Shown one piece after another: positions 16,178 to 24,942 of a stretch of DNA of 64,000 nucleotides. The position numbers and the translations under genes are program-made. The DNA is from Paenibacillus sp. DMB5 (GTDB lineage: Bacteria; Bacillota; Bacilli; Paenibacillales; Paenibacillaceae), in contig NZ_LRAC01000128.1 of NCBI RefSeq assembly GCF_001517085.1, forward strand, positions 1 to 64,000. Reading direction: 5' to 3'. The stretch's first letter is position 1; the number at the start of each line of letters is the position of its first letter. The notes under the pieces were generated by a model, which was not told the DNA's origin, made no database searches, and worked only from the letters and a program-made list of their open reading frames with translations.

Positions 16178-17052
16178 TATCCGCGCACCTCCTTTTTAAC
16201 GTCGTATAGATCCCGGATTGAATCTCCCAGTACCGTAAAGCACAGGACGACTAGTACAATTGCCAGTCCAGGGAAAAGCATCAGCTCGGGAGCAAGCTGG
16301 AAGTAGGGCCTTGAGTCGTTCAGCATCGCTCCCCATTCCGGTGTCGGCGGCTGCACACCAAGCCCGATATACGACAGCGAGGAGATCAAGAGAATAACCT
16401 TTCCCAGATCAAGACTGGCCAGGACCAGTACCTGTCCGGCAATATGCGGGAGCAGATGCCTGGTGAGCATCCTGGCCGGAGACAGACCGTTGGTACGGGC
16501 AGCGAGCATGTAATCCTGCTTGGATTCGGTTATAACGGTGGTTCGTACTACCCGGGCATAGCTGACCCATTTCACCATTACAATGGCTATGATCATGCTG
16601 TGCAGACCGGGCCCGAGCAGCCCGCTGAGTACAATGACGACGATCATGTCCGGGAAGGCCAGGAAGCCGTCGGCAATACGCATGAAGACGCGGTCCAGCC
16701 AGCCGCCGCGGTAACCGGCTACCATGCCTGCCGCGGTGCCAATCAACAGTGCGGCGGCGAGGGCAAGCAGGCTGTATCCTATGGTCTGCTGTCCGCCGAG
16801 CATCAGCCGGGTCAGCACGTCACGGCCCAGATGGTCCGTTCCCAGCGGGTGATCCAGGCTTGGCCCCTGCAGGCGGATGCCCAGATCCGTCAGCGTCGGG
16901 TCATGCCGCAGAACAAAAGCTGTATAGAGGTATACAAGAAGCAGGAGGGCAGCGAATATAGCGGCTGCGCCAAGCCGCAGCTTCCTGGCTGGACTGGTCT
17001 GAGTCTCTTTTAGCAAGCGTAGCATTTCTACACCCCGCCTCCTTTTAATCAT
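16177..17052 (-). CDS. ABC transporter permease, peptide/nickel type (DppC/NikC-like)
   Basis: 291 residues. After a basic N-terminus there are about six membrane segments. The DppC-type start GTDHLGRDVLTRLMLGGQQT and the cytoplasmic EAA-like loop (ARTNGLSPARMLTRHLLPHI) that contacts the ATPases are clear. It overlaps both neighbours by a few bases. It forms the translocation pore together with the upstream permease. Confidence 0.88.
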   Translation of the reverse strand: MIKRRRGVEMLRLLKETQTSPARKLRLGAAAIFAALLLLVYLYTAFVLRHDPTLTDLGIRLQGPSLDHPLGTDHLGRDVLTRLMLGGQQTIGYSLLALAAALLIGTAAGMVAGYRGGWLDRVFMRIADGFLAFPDMIVVIVLSGLLGPGLHSMIIAIVMVKWVSYARVVRTTVITESKQDYMLAARTNGLSPARMLTRHLLPHIAGQVLVLASLDLGKVILLISSLSYIGLGVQPPTPEWGAMLNDSRPYFQLAPELMLFPGLAIVLVVLCFTVLGDSIRDLYDVKKEVRG

Positions 17053-17969
17053 AGCTCAGGCTTCAAATAACGGTTAAGAGAATCAACCCCTGTATTTACA
17101 GCAAATACAGTAATGGCCATAACGAGAATATAGCCCTGGATAACCGGGTAATCACGCTGGCGGATGGAGTCCACAATCAGTTTCCCGATGCCGGGATAAG
17201 CAAACAGCACCTCGATGACGACGACTCCGCCGATCAGGCTGCCCAGACTGACGCCAAACACCGTAATGACAGGCGGCAGGCTGTGACGGAAAGCATAAGT
17301 CCAGAAGATGCGCCACTCCGGAATGCCTCGGGCTCTGCCGGAGACGATGAATTCCTCTCCCAGTGAGTCCAGCAGGCTGGAACGGAGCAGCCGGAGATAG
17401 ACGCTGGAAATGGCCAGTCCGAGGGTAAGAGAAGGCAGGATCATCGAAGAGAGGCCGCTGCGCCCCATTGTGGGGAGCCAGCCCAGCTGGACGGCGAAGA
17501 GATCAATCAGGATCAGGCCGAGCCAGAAGCTGGGCACGGCTGCACCGATCACGGACAGGGAGCGGCTGAGCTTGTCGAGCCAGCTGTCACGGTAAAGCGC
17601 GGACAAAGAGGCAAGCGGCAGGGTGAGCATGATCATGACTGCCAATGAGCCTAATGTCAGCTCCAGAGTAGCCGGCAGGCTGTCAGTAATCAGCTCAAAG
17701 GCCGGCTCGCCGGTGGCATAAGAATTGCCGAAGTCCAGCTGCAGAAATCGTCCCAGCCAGTGTCCATACTGGACAAGGAGCGGATCATTGAAGCCCATTT
17801 CCTCGCGTAAGGCTTCAATCTGTTCCTGGCTTACCGAGAGCTCGTCAACGTTCAGTATGGTCAGCGCGGGATCTCCGGGAGCAAGCCGGATGAACAGGAA
17901 GCTGATAAAGGTTATAAAGAGCAGAAACAGGACAACTTCTAGAAACTTGCGGGCAATAAGACGCAGCAT
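17049..17969 (-). CDS. ABC transporter permease, peptide/nickel type (DppB/NikB-like)
   Basis: 306 residues. A hydrophobic N-terminal helix is followed by FIRLAPGDPALTIL, typical for DppB. Five further membrane segments and the EAA loop (VSGRARGIPEWRIFWTYAFRHSL) follow. Stop and start overlap at TAATG with the binding-protein gene, so it is the second gene of the Zur-linked operon. Confidence 0.88.
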   Translation of the reverse strand: MLRLIARKFLEVVLFLLFITFISFLFIRLAPGDPALTILNVDELSVSQEQIEALREEMGFNDPLLVQYGHWLGRFLQLDFGNSYATGEPAFELITDSLPATLELTLGSLAVMIMLTLPLASLSALYRDSWLDKLSRSLSVIGAAVPSFWLGLILIDLFAVQLGWLPTMGRSGLSSMILPSLTLGLAISSVYLRLLRSSLLDSLGEEFIVSGRARGIPEWRIFWTYAFRHSLPPVITVFGVSLGSLIGGVVVIEVLFAYPGIGKLIVDSIRQRDYPVIQGYILVMAITVFAVNTGVDSLNRYLKPEL

Positions 17970-19554
17970 TATTCCTGAACATCCAGTTCATTCGTGATCA
18001 TGTAATACTCACTCCGGGTAGTTACCCAGTTCTTAACCTTCTCACTGTTATAAGCGACAATGGTGGACGGATGAAGGATGAAGGAGTTGATCATCTGCTC
18101 ATGGACATAGCTGGCAGCCTGTTCTGCTAATGCTGCACGTTCTTCTGCACCCACGGTCTGATTCAGCTTATCAATTATAGCAGTCAGCTCCGGCTGTTCG
18201 GCCCCGCTGAAATTAAGGGCTCCGTCCGGATGATAGGTGGCATTCAGATAATAGCCGGCATCTCCGCGGGGAGCGGTCAGATTGCTGTAGGTGGCCAGAT
18301 CCCAGTCCCGGTTCGAGGCCATATAATCCTCGGGCGTATCAATCTGGCGGATTTCAACCGCTACCCCGATCCGTTTCGCATCTGACTGGAAGACCTGGGC
18401 AATCAGCGGAAGGTCAGCACGGGCGCTGTATGTAAGCAGTACTAGCTGAAGCGGCTTGCCGTTCTTCTGCATAACCCCGTCCTGAAGGGAGTAACCTGCT
18501 TCATTCAAATATTGGACAGCGGCTGCTTCACCGCTTGGCCCCGGTTCAAAGGATGGGGCGAACGGCAGGGAGGGCAGGAAAGGGCCTTTTGCAGCTTCAC
18601 CGTAGCCAAGGAGGATAGTATCCACGATCTCCTGCCGGTTAATCAGCGCATCCACCGCGCGGCGGACCCGGACATCCTGCATGCTGTTGCGCTCCATGTT
18701 CATCGTCATCTGATGCACACGGAAGGTAGAGGTAGCCTCTACTTCGATCCCTTTTTGTGCCCGCAGTACTTCCAGGCTTTCCACTTCGGGACGTAGACAA
18801 TGTCTACCTGGCCGGACTGCAGGGCGAGCGTGCGGGCATTGGCATCCTCGTTAAAGGAAAAGGTGACGGAATCAAGTTTGGACGCACCGTCCCAGTACGC
18901 ATCATAGCGCGCAAGCTCAAGCTTGCTGCCCGGGGCGAAGGAGACAAGCCGGAACGGGCCGGTGCCGGTGAGCCGCTGGTTGAAATCACTCTCCGTCACA
19001 TCAATGATGGACACGTTCGGGTTGACCAGCTCGCTGATGAACTCCGGAAAAGGCCGGGTAGTCGAAATCCTCAGCTGATTGCCCTCCGCTTCAATCTGAC
19101 TGATGTTGAGCGCATTGCGGATGGCAACGTTCTCGGTCATGGCCCGCTCCAGCGATGCTTTTACAGAAGCGCCGTCCATTGTTTTGCCGTTGTGGAACGT
19201 GATGCCTTCCCGCAGGTTAATGGTCCAGTGTATACCGTCCCCTCCTTCCCAGGATTCAGCAAGCCAGGGGACGACCTTCAGCTGTTCTTCGTCCAGCTTG
19301 ACCAGCGTTTCGGTAATGCCGGCGCGCAGCGGGACATAGCTGGAATCGACATGCGGATCGAGTGAACGGGTGGAGAAATTATAGAGGAAATGGATATGCT
19401 TTTTATCTGTGCTTTCGTCTGAGGCGCTTTGCGGACTCTCTGAACATGCGCTTAATAGAGTCAATATAACGAGCATGGGCAGACTCAGGCAGAGCCGGAA
19501 GGCTGTGCGGGAGGAGAAAAAACGCAGCGGAGATGGTTGTGTACTCTTTTTCAT
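17969..19554 (-). pseudogene. ABC substrate-binding lipoprotein, SBP_bac_5 family, one frameshift
   Basis: Two reading frames, 18739-19554 and 17969-18784, together spell one 528-residue binding protein of the peptide/nickel family. A lipoprotein signal ends in LLSAC. The domain follows with FNTxxLDPH-like FSTRSLDPHV, WLAESWEG and LREGITFHNG. The break is a single missing G/C near 18787-18790: VDIVYVPK must continue as EVESLEVLRAQKG in the other frame. Every other domain element is intact and all partner genes are unbroken, so either a sequencing error or a very recent mutation explains it. As written, only the N-terminal half would be made and the importer would lack a functional receptor. 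Confidence 0.85.
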
Positions 19555-19570
19555 GATGCACCCTCTTAAT

Positions 19571-19585
19571 TAGTAATGGTTACGA
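19571..19585 (-). promoter_or_regulatory. Second Zur-like box
   Basis: Minus strand TCGTAACCATTACTA matches the Bacillus Zur consensus TCGTAATNATTACGA at 12 of the 14 fixed positions. It lies just downstream of the promoter, 27 bp from the first box. Confidence 0.55.
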
Positions 19586-19591
19586 ATAAAG

Positions 19592-19620
19592 ATATTATCG
19601 TAAATATTACGATTAATCAA
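19592..19620 (-). promoter_or_regulatory. Promoter of the ABC importer with Zur box in the spacer
   Basis: On the minus strand: -35 TTGATT (19615-19620), 17-bp spacer, -10 TAATAT (19592-19597). The spacer contains the inverted repeat TCGTAAATATTACGA in plus-strand reading (19598-19612), which agrees with the Bacillus Zur box TCGTAATNATTACGA at 13 of 14 fixed positions. Zur with zinc bound would block RNA polymerase here. Confidence 0.78.
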
Positions 19621-19640
19621 GAATAAATCTTTTAGATACG

Positions 19641-19681
19641 GCAAAAGACCGAATCAGCTGCTCTGAGAGAGCGGTGATCCG
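19641..19681 (-). terminator. Terminator of the unknown protein gene
   Basis: Minus strand CCGGATCA-GCTC, loop, AGC-TGATTCGG, then CTTTT. Imperfect stem. Confidence 0.6.
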
Positions 19682-19707
19682 GCCTTCAATCTGAAAGGTA
19701 TAGGTGT

Positions 19708-20667
19708 TCAGGTAAGCTGCCGCTTCAATACTTCTGCATCCTCGATGCATAACGGATTCGCCCAAAAGTCCACATCCGGACGCTCAAGAAGTATTTTAAA
19801 GTTCCTATACTCAGCCATAAACGCTTTAACAGGATGATTTGTTAAACGGTATCCGTTTTTTATATCAAGCAGCCGCATTTGCTGGAATAAAGCTTCTCTG
19901 CCCGCAGCAAGGTCATTAAGATTAATGATCCAATAAGGAAAATCACCACAGGGGCTTAACATCATTAACAACCGGTCCTCCTCAGCCGGACCTTCGCTAA
20001 ATAGCCTGCCCGAAGGATAATATACTAAACGCTGCTCCCTGGATCGTTCATTAAATTCAAATTGCTGATACTGGAGGTCTAGCGGCTTGCCGGTGTACTC
20101 AGTAACGATGTCATCCAAACAATTCTCGTACCATAAGGCATTTTCCATTGTGTCGGCTTTTTCTGCATTGAAGTAGAGAGAATCAAACCTTTCCGCTCGA
20201 ATAGGTCTGCCATACCAGGCCCCGTCATCAGAATAAATATACCCTTTTGTCAGTTCAGCCAAGGCAGAGGCAATAAGGCCATAAGCCAGATTGATAATTG
20301 CAGGCTGCCCCGCTGATCTGCGGAATGTCCAGTAATGCCCGATAGACAAAGAGTCAATCACGTTGATGTATGTATCTCCATACTCTCTGAAACTATCCCA
20401 AATCTCCAAAGTGAGCTCATCAACTTTACAGTAATAGGCATCCGTCCCTCCGCCATCACTCGGTTCAACATAAAACCAGGCATACTCTGCATCCCAATCT
20501 GCAGTTTGGAGACTTGCATCACCTGGCAAAAGGATGGCTTCATCCAGTCGGACATGAATTTGCGGCATCTGCTTCACTTCATATCCTTCTAAAAAGCGGC
20601 TCAGCTTCCTGTTAGAAAGCTCCAGCAATGCTGTTACAGCTGGAACTTCAGGGATCCCCGGGTACAC
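19708..20667 (-). CDS. Hypothetical protein of unknown family
   Basis: About 319 residues, soluble, acidic, rich in Tyr and Trp. I recognise no domain. Blocks such as EYAWFYVEPSDGGG, YSDDGAWYGRPI and NPLCIEDAEVLKRQL suggest a well-folded cytoplasmic protein, possibly immunity-like, but that is only an impression. The first in-frame start codon (GTG at 20667) lies 30 bp after AAGGAGG, too far. The frame is open up to the RBS, where an ATC occupies the expected start position. Either ATC is used, or a base is wrong here. A terminator follows. Confidence 0.65.
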   Translation of the reverse strand: MYPGIPEVPAVTALLELSNRKLSRFLEGYEVKQMPQIHVRLDEAILLPGDASLQTADWDAEYAWFYVEPSDGGGTDAYYCKVDELTLEIWDSFREYGDTYINVIDSLSIGHYWTFRRSAGQPAIINLAYGLIASALAELTKGYIYSDDGAWYGRPIRAERFDSLYFNAEKADTMENALWYENCLDDIVTEYTGKPLDLQYQQFEFNERSREQRLVYYPSGRLFSEGPAEEDRLLMMLSPCGDFPYWIINLNDLAAGREALFQQMRLLDIKNGYRLTNHPVKAFMAEYRNFKILLERPDVDFWANPLCIEDAEVLKRQLT

Positions 20668-20840
20668 TTCAAAAGTTGTGCTGATTTTTCCTGTACCTCC
20701 TTATAGTTACTTCTATGAAATTATAAAACAAACCATTGCAATATAGAAGATTTTAACAATACATTCGATGTAATAAAAAACTTGAGGAGACTGAAACAAG
20801 TAGCTAAAGTGCGCCAGCTGCCTTTTTATGTGCTTGAGTA

Positions 20841-20869
20841 TCGACAAATCGGTCTACAAGTTGTAAACT
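20841..20869 (+). promoter_or_regulatory. Promoter of the BlaI-type gene
   Basis: TCGACA 20841-20846, 17-bp spacer, TAAACT 20864-20869. The first operator (20855-20865) overlaps it. Confidence 0.45.
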
Positions 20870-20900
20870 GGTAAAAACAGGAGGTCTACAAATTGTAAAC
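20851..20900. promoter_or_regulatory. Twin BlaI/MecI-type operators
   Basis: TACAAGTTGTA (20855-20865) and TACAAATTGTA (20887-20897) are inverted repeats within an 18-bp unit (GGTCTACAA-TTGTAAAC) repeated 32 bp apart, three helical turns. One overlaps the promoter, the other lies next to the RBS. They are the expected targets of the regulator encoded directly downstream. Confidence 0.75.
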
Positions 20901-20918
20901 CGTGAGGGGTTGAATATA

Positions 20919-21281
20919 TTGAAAACAGTAAAGCTGACGGAAACAGAGGCCAGACTGGCAGAGCTGATCTGGAAGGGGGAGCCGCTGCCCTCCGGAGAGC
21001 TGGTGAAGCTGTGCGAAGCCGAGCTGGGCTGGAAGAAATCGACTACCTATACCATGCTGAAACGGCTGGAGGCTAAAGGGCTATTTCATAACGGAGAAGG
21101 AACGGTGGTGTCACTGATCAGCAAGGAGGATTTCCATGCTGAGAGAAGCAAGCAGTTCGTGGAAGAGACGTTCGGGGGATCGCTGCCGCGCTTTCTCGCT
21201 GCGTTCACGCGCAGCCGGAAGCTGGAAGAGAAGGAGATTGACGAGCTGCTGAAGCTGATTAACGAGAAAGAGGAGGAATAG
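20919..21281 (+). CDS. BlaI/MecI/CopY-family transcriptional repressor
   Basis: About 120 residues. A winged-helix N-terminus (KLTETEARLAELIWKGEPLPSGELV, KKSTTYTMLKRLEAKGLF) is followed by a dimerisation tail ending in LLKLINEKEEE. The TTG at 20919 is chosen because GAGGGG lies 11 nt upstream, while the TTG at 20910 is too close. It is followed after 2 bp by the M56 peptidase gene: the classic repressor-antirepressor pair. Twin operators in front indicate autoregulation. Confidence 0.9.
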   Translation: MKTVKLTETEARLAELIWKGEPLPSGELVKLCEAELGWKKSTTYTMLKRLEAKGLFHNGEGTVVSLISKEDFHAERSKQFVEETFGGSLPRFLAAFTRSRKLEEKEIDELLKLINEKEEE

Positions 21282-21283
21282 TC

Positions 21284-23428
21284 ATGACGGCTATTTTTCA
21301 GACCGTGCTGCAGATGAGCGTTGCCGGAAGCTATGTCATCACACTCGTACTGGTTGCCAGGGTCATGCTAAGAAAGGCACCTAAGCTGCTCTCTTATATC
21401 CTTTGGTTCGCGGTGCTGTTTCGTCTGCTCTGTCCGTTATCCTTTGAAACGTCCTACAGTCTGTTGCCGGAACTGGGGACGGGCAATCTGCAGACAGCCG
21501 CAGACGGTATACAGACTATAGTGCAGCATCCTCCGGATTCAGCGGCAGAGCCTTCAGGACCGGCAGGCGGTACGGCGGGAGGCACTATTGGCGGTTCCAC
21601 TGCGGATGAGGACGGCTTGGCGGCAGGTACTGCTTCACCGGGAAAGGCTGGAACACTCCCTGTGGCAGCTGCAGCCGCCAAATCATCATCATCAGAACCC
21701 TGGCAGACTGTGGCAGGGTATGTCTGGCTCGGCGGAATGTCAGTTATGCTGGCGGGCGGCCTTGTCTCAGCCGTTCGGTTAAACAGGCAATTGAAGGGGG
21801 CCCGGCATCAAAGTGGAAACATCTACGAGTGGGGCGGGGCGAAGACTCCGTTCGTGTTCGGCCTGCTGAAGCCCCGCATTATTTTGCCTGCAGGGCTTGG
21901 AGAACATGAACGCGGCTATATCATCCGGCACGAGCAGGTTCATATCAGCAGGCTTGACCATCTGGTGAAGCTGGCCGCTTTTGCCGCGCACTGCCTGAAC
22001 TGGTTCAATCCGCTGGTCTGGCTTGCTGTCCGATTCATGGATGAGGATATGGAGAAATCCTGCGATGAGGCGGTGATCCGGGAGCTGGGCAGCGGCATCA
22101 AGAAGGACTATTCTACCTCGCTGCTCTCGCTGTCGACAGGCAGAACCTTTACAGGCCGCACTCCGCTTGCCTTCGGTGAGAACAGCACGAAAGGGCGGAT
22201 CAAAAATATTCTGAATTACCGGAAGCCGTCCTTCTTGGCGGTTGCGTCAGCAGCAGCATTAGTCATTATAACTGTTGCAATTGCCGGTTTAACGGGGAAT
22301 ATGCGCTCACAAACGCTGACTGAACACGATTATGCCAAGCAATATATAGCGGACCAGATAGCTGGGATAGAGAACGGGGTAAGCGGCGCTGTCATTGTAG
22401 ACAGCGAAATGACCGTGTTTGAGCAGGCCGGCCGGGTAGAGGGTCTGCTGCCGGAGCCGCTTGAACTGTGGCGGCTGGAGTACCGGCTGGAGCCGGATGA
22501 CCTCAGCAAGCTGCCGCTGGCTGGCGGTATGAACGCGGTCGACGGTAAGATTACGGAAGACAGCAGTATGGGTAAACCGGTGCTGGTGTTTGCTTATGAA
22601 GGAGATACTCCACGTTATGAAGGTGTAATCTGGAGTGCGGAATACGATCTGGGTACACCGGCCGGACGGGAAACGGCCCTGCAGGTCTTCTTTGAGGGCA
22701 AAGGGATGCTGGAACATGAGACGTACAGCGGTAATCATGCGATTGCGAAGTTTGAGATGTCGGATGGAACCTCTGCCCATCTGCTGCTGTCCCAGCCGGC
22801 AGTGCAGGGCGATTCCGGCATCTGGGTTGTCGAACGCTGGAAGGATGGCAACGGCTATGAGTATTTCGAGACTCCGGATACATCCTTACCTTCCGCAGAT
22901 TATTTTGCCGGCCTGCAGGCAGAGGCAGACCAGGGGCAGAAGGCAGCTGAGCTGCTGGACCCTGCACAGGCAGCGGCTGCATTCGTACAGGATGAGCTGG
23001 GCTGGAACCTTACCAAAGAGCAGATTGAGCTGCATATTCCGGCTACAGCTGCAGATTTCACTGTCTCCCCGGTAAGTGAGCTTCTGGGGTACGTCAGCGC
23101 TATGACTCTGACGGAGCCCGGATTTAAATTCGATAATGCGGAGTGGCTGACAGAGGATGAAGATCCGGCCAGGCTGCGGAGGCTGGGCATTGACCCGGAG
23201 CGTGATATGCCGGGAGGCTTCTACGTCCTGAATAAGCTTGCCATCAAGGACCCGCTGGAGCTGTCGGACGAAGCAGAGTTTATTATTATGGACGGAGCTT
23301 CACCCAAAGCAGTCAGCAGGGCGGAATTTGTAGAGCGGCTTGATATAATGTCCGACTCCGGGATGCTTTGCACCGTAACAACGCAGGATGGCAGGGTAAT
23401 CCGGATAGCAGAAAGATATTTGCCGTAG
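21284..23428 (+). CDS. M56-family (BlaR1-like) membrane metallopeptidase, antirepressor
   Basis: 714 residues. Membrane helices near residues 5-55 and 145-165 flank a low-complexity Gly/Ala/Ser loop. The zinc site HEQVH lies at 216-220, with further helices and CDEAVIRELG after it. Another helix near 320-335 ends the M56 core. The remaining 375 residues are extracellular and do not contain the penicillin-binding serine motifs (no SxxK/SxN/KTG arrangement) of real BlaR1. The sensed signal is therefore unknown. The peptidase is expected to trigger cleavage of the BlaI partner. It is co-transcribed with the repressor. Confidence 0.85.
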   Translation: MTAIFQTVLQMSVAGSYVITLVLVARVMLRKAPKLLSYILWFAVLFRLLCPLSFETSYSLLPELGTGNLQTAADGIQTIVQHPPDSAAEPSGPAGGTAGGTIGGSTADEDGLAAGTASPGKAGTLPVAAAAAKSSSSEPWQTVAGYVWLGGMSVMLAGGLVSAVRLNRQLKGARHQSGNIYEWGGAKTPFVFGLLKPRIILPAGLGEHERGYIIRHEQVHISRLDHLVKLAAFAAHCLNWFNPLVWLAVRFMDEDMEKSCDEAVIRELGSGIKKDYSTSLLSLSTGRTFTGRTPLAFGENSTKGRIKNILNYRKPSFLAVASAAALVIITVAIAGLTGNMRSQTLTEHDYAKQYIADQIAGIENGVSGAVIVDSEMTVFEQAGRVEGLLPEPLELWRLEYRLEPDDLSKLPLAGGMNAVDGKITEDSSMGKPVLVFAYEGDTPRYEGVIWSAEYDLGTPAGRETALQVFFEGKGMLEHETYSGNHAIAKFEMSDGTSAHLLLSQPAVQGDSGIWVVERWKDGNGYEYFETPDTSLPSADYFAGLQAEADQGQKAAELLDPAQAAAAFVQDELGWNLTKEQIELHIPATAADFTVSPVSELLGYVSAMTLTEPGFKFDNAEWLTEDEDPARLRRLGIDPERDMPGGFYVLNKLAIKDPLELSDEAEFIIMDGASPKAVSRAEFVERLDIMSDSGMLCTVTTQDGRVIRIAERYLP

Positions 23429-23440
23429 CGTTAAATAGAG

Positions 23441-23481
23441 GCCGTACCTGAGAGCTTACAGCTATAAGCCTTAGGTGCGGC
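23441..23481 (+). terminator. Probable terminator, imperfect long hairpin
   Basis: GCCGTACCTGAGAGCTTA pairs with TAAGCCTTAGGTGCGGC with small mismatches, followed by CTTTG. It may serve both converging genes. Confidence 0.5.
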
Positions 23482-23516
23482 TTTGATGTTTCAGAACATC
23501 CGGAGGTGCAGTTTTT

Positions 23517-24068
23517 TTATGCCTGCTGCGCTTCTGCCGCCAGCATAAGCTGGTAAATCTTGCGGGTCGTATTCACATTACGCACGGTCATAAGCTTGTA
23601 CACTGTGCTGCCGATGAGCTTGGCCATTGCACTTTTGATTACATTCTCGCGCTCCACGGAATACAATACGGCGCCGGGAACGTACAGGAGGGTACCGATT
23701 CCGGGCTTCAGCGGCAGCTTGTCCAGTACGGATTCATCGTCTGCTTCATCCCACAGGAACATGACATCGCTTCTGAGCTTGTCGTCGTTGCTCCAGGAGT
23801 CAGGAATGGCCTCCATGACTGTACGGATCTCATCCAGGCTCCGGATCAGTACTTTAATGTTAAGGCTGAAGTCTTTTTGAATAGCCTGTTCGAGCAGATC
23901 CGGCAAATCCTCCCGCGAATGATTAGCAGCAAAAATGATATTCCCGGAGTTGATATAAGTAGTTACTGAGGTCATTCCGGCCTGTTCAAACGTCTGCTTG
24001 AGCAGCTTCATGCTGATGATATTGTTTCCGCCGACGTTAATGCCTCTTAGTAGTGCAACATAGATCAT
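23517..24068 (-). CDS. DUF1697 family protein
   Basis: 183 residues with the full DUF1697 signature: MIYVALLRGINVGGNNIISMKLLK, then VTTYINSGNIIFAA, LIRSLDEIRTVMEA and the C-terminal MTVRNVNTTRKIYQLM. The biochemical role of the family is unknown. AGGATGATCT before the ATG supports the start. Single gene, convergent with the M56 peptidase gene. Confidence 0.9.
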   Translation of the reverse strand: MIYVALLRGINVGGNNIISMKLLKQTFEQAGMTSVTTYINSGNIIFAANHSREDLPDLLEQAIQKDFSLNIKVLIRSLDEIRTVMEAIPDSWSNDDKLRSDVMFLWDEADDESVLDKLPLKPGIGTLLYVPGAVLYSVERENVIKSAMAKLIGSTVYKLMTVRNVNTTRKIYQLMLAAEAQQA

Positions 24069-24260
24069 CCTAATCCCTGCTTCCTGTCATCTTGACTTTA
24101 CCATGTCCGTAAACTTTACAAACAGTATGTTAATCGATATACTTTAAATATAACATTTCAGGGTGCAGAACAACAGAAAGGGGCTTACGCCAGTAGGCTC
24201 CTTTTGTATTTCTTGCCCAATTCAAACAGGAGGGCGAAGGTCATTCACAAGGAAAAGATT

Positions 24261-24869
24261 ATGGTATGTGTTCATTATGGTCCCCACGGAGAGCGTTTAA
24301 TCCGGCGCGGTGTCCAGCTGTCCGAGCTTATCGGGGCACCGTTGTATGTGCTTAATGTCGATAGTTCAGACACGGATGAATACAATCAGAGCAAGGAAAT
24401 GTTTATGGCTGTCTGGAAACGTCTGGCTGAGGAGGCCGGCGCTGAGTTCATGGTCCGCAAACGCCGGGGCCGCAAGACTACAGATGTTATCGTCGAAGCA
24501 GCTGAAGAAAAAGAAGTAACCCAGATCATTATCGGACAGTCCGCTCAGACCCTGTGGCAGGAGCTGACCAAGCGTAATTTTGTCAATGAGCTGATCAGCA
24601 AAATGAAGATGATGGATCTGCATGTTGTGGCTGTCCAGCGGATGCGCGCGGGTCTTGAAGAAACGCATGAAGAAGGCGTTGTTTCCTATCTGGTCAAAAA
24701 CGGAGGTGTTTATCAGCTTAGCGATGAGCCGGAGGGAACAGATTTTATTAAAGGGAAATTTTTTCATGAATTGCATACCGAATTTGAGAATGGCTTGTTC
24801 AGAATTGAGCAAGATGGTAAGGCGAGATATTTGCATATCTGCGAGGGGGTTTTGACCGACCCGCTGTAG
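24261..24869 (+). CDS. UspA-like nucleotide-binding protein preceding the Mrp operon
   Basis: About 202 residues. The N-terminal 130 are a universal-stress-protein fold like that in KdpD sensors: KIMVCVHYGPHGERLIRRGVQLS, APLYVLNVDS, VIVEAAEEKEVTQIIIGQSAQTLW. The last 70 residues form a separate domain of unknown type. The ATG at 24261 has AAGGA 7 nt upstream. A strong AGGAGGG at 24228 would instead fit an unusual ATT start at 24243. It lies about 70 bp before mrpA on the same strand, so it probably belongs to the same operon and may link Na+/K+ homeostasis to a nucleotide signal (inference). Confidence 0.78.
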   Translation: MVCVHYGPHGERLIRRGVQLSELIGAPLYVLNVDSSDTDEYNQSKEMFMAVWKRLAEEAGAEFMVRKRRGRKTTDVIVEAAEEKEVTQIIIGQSAQTLWQELTKRNFVNELISKMKMMDLHVVAVQRMRAGLEETHEEGVVSYLVKNGGVYQLSDEPEGTDFIKGKFFHELHTEFENGLFRIEQDGKARYLHICEGVLTDPL

Positions 24870-24942
24870 CCATTATTTGCTTCCGGGAGTAAGTACCATT
24901 GTTCACAACTTAAAAATACAGGGTGGAAAAGGAGGCTTGCCT

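Noticed and set aside
21284..23428. Calling the M56 protein a beta-lactam sensor BlaR1
   Set aside because: The penicillin-binding sensor motifs are absent from the C-terminal domain.
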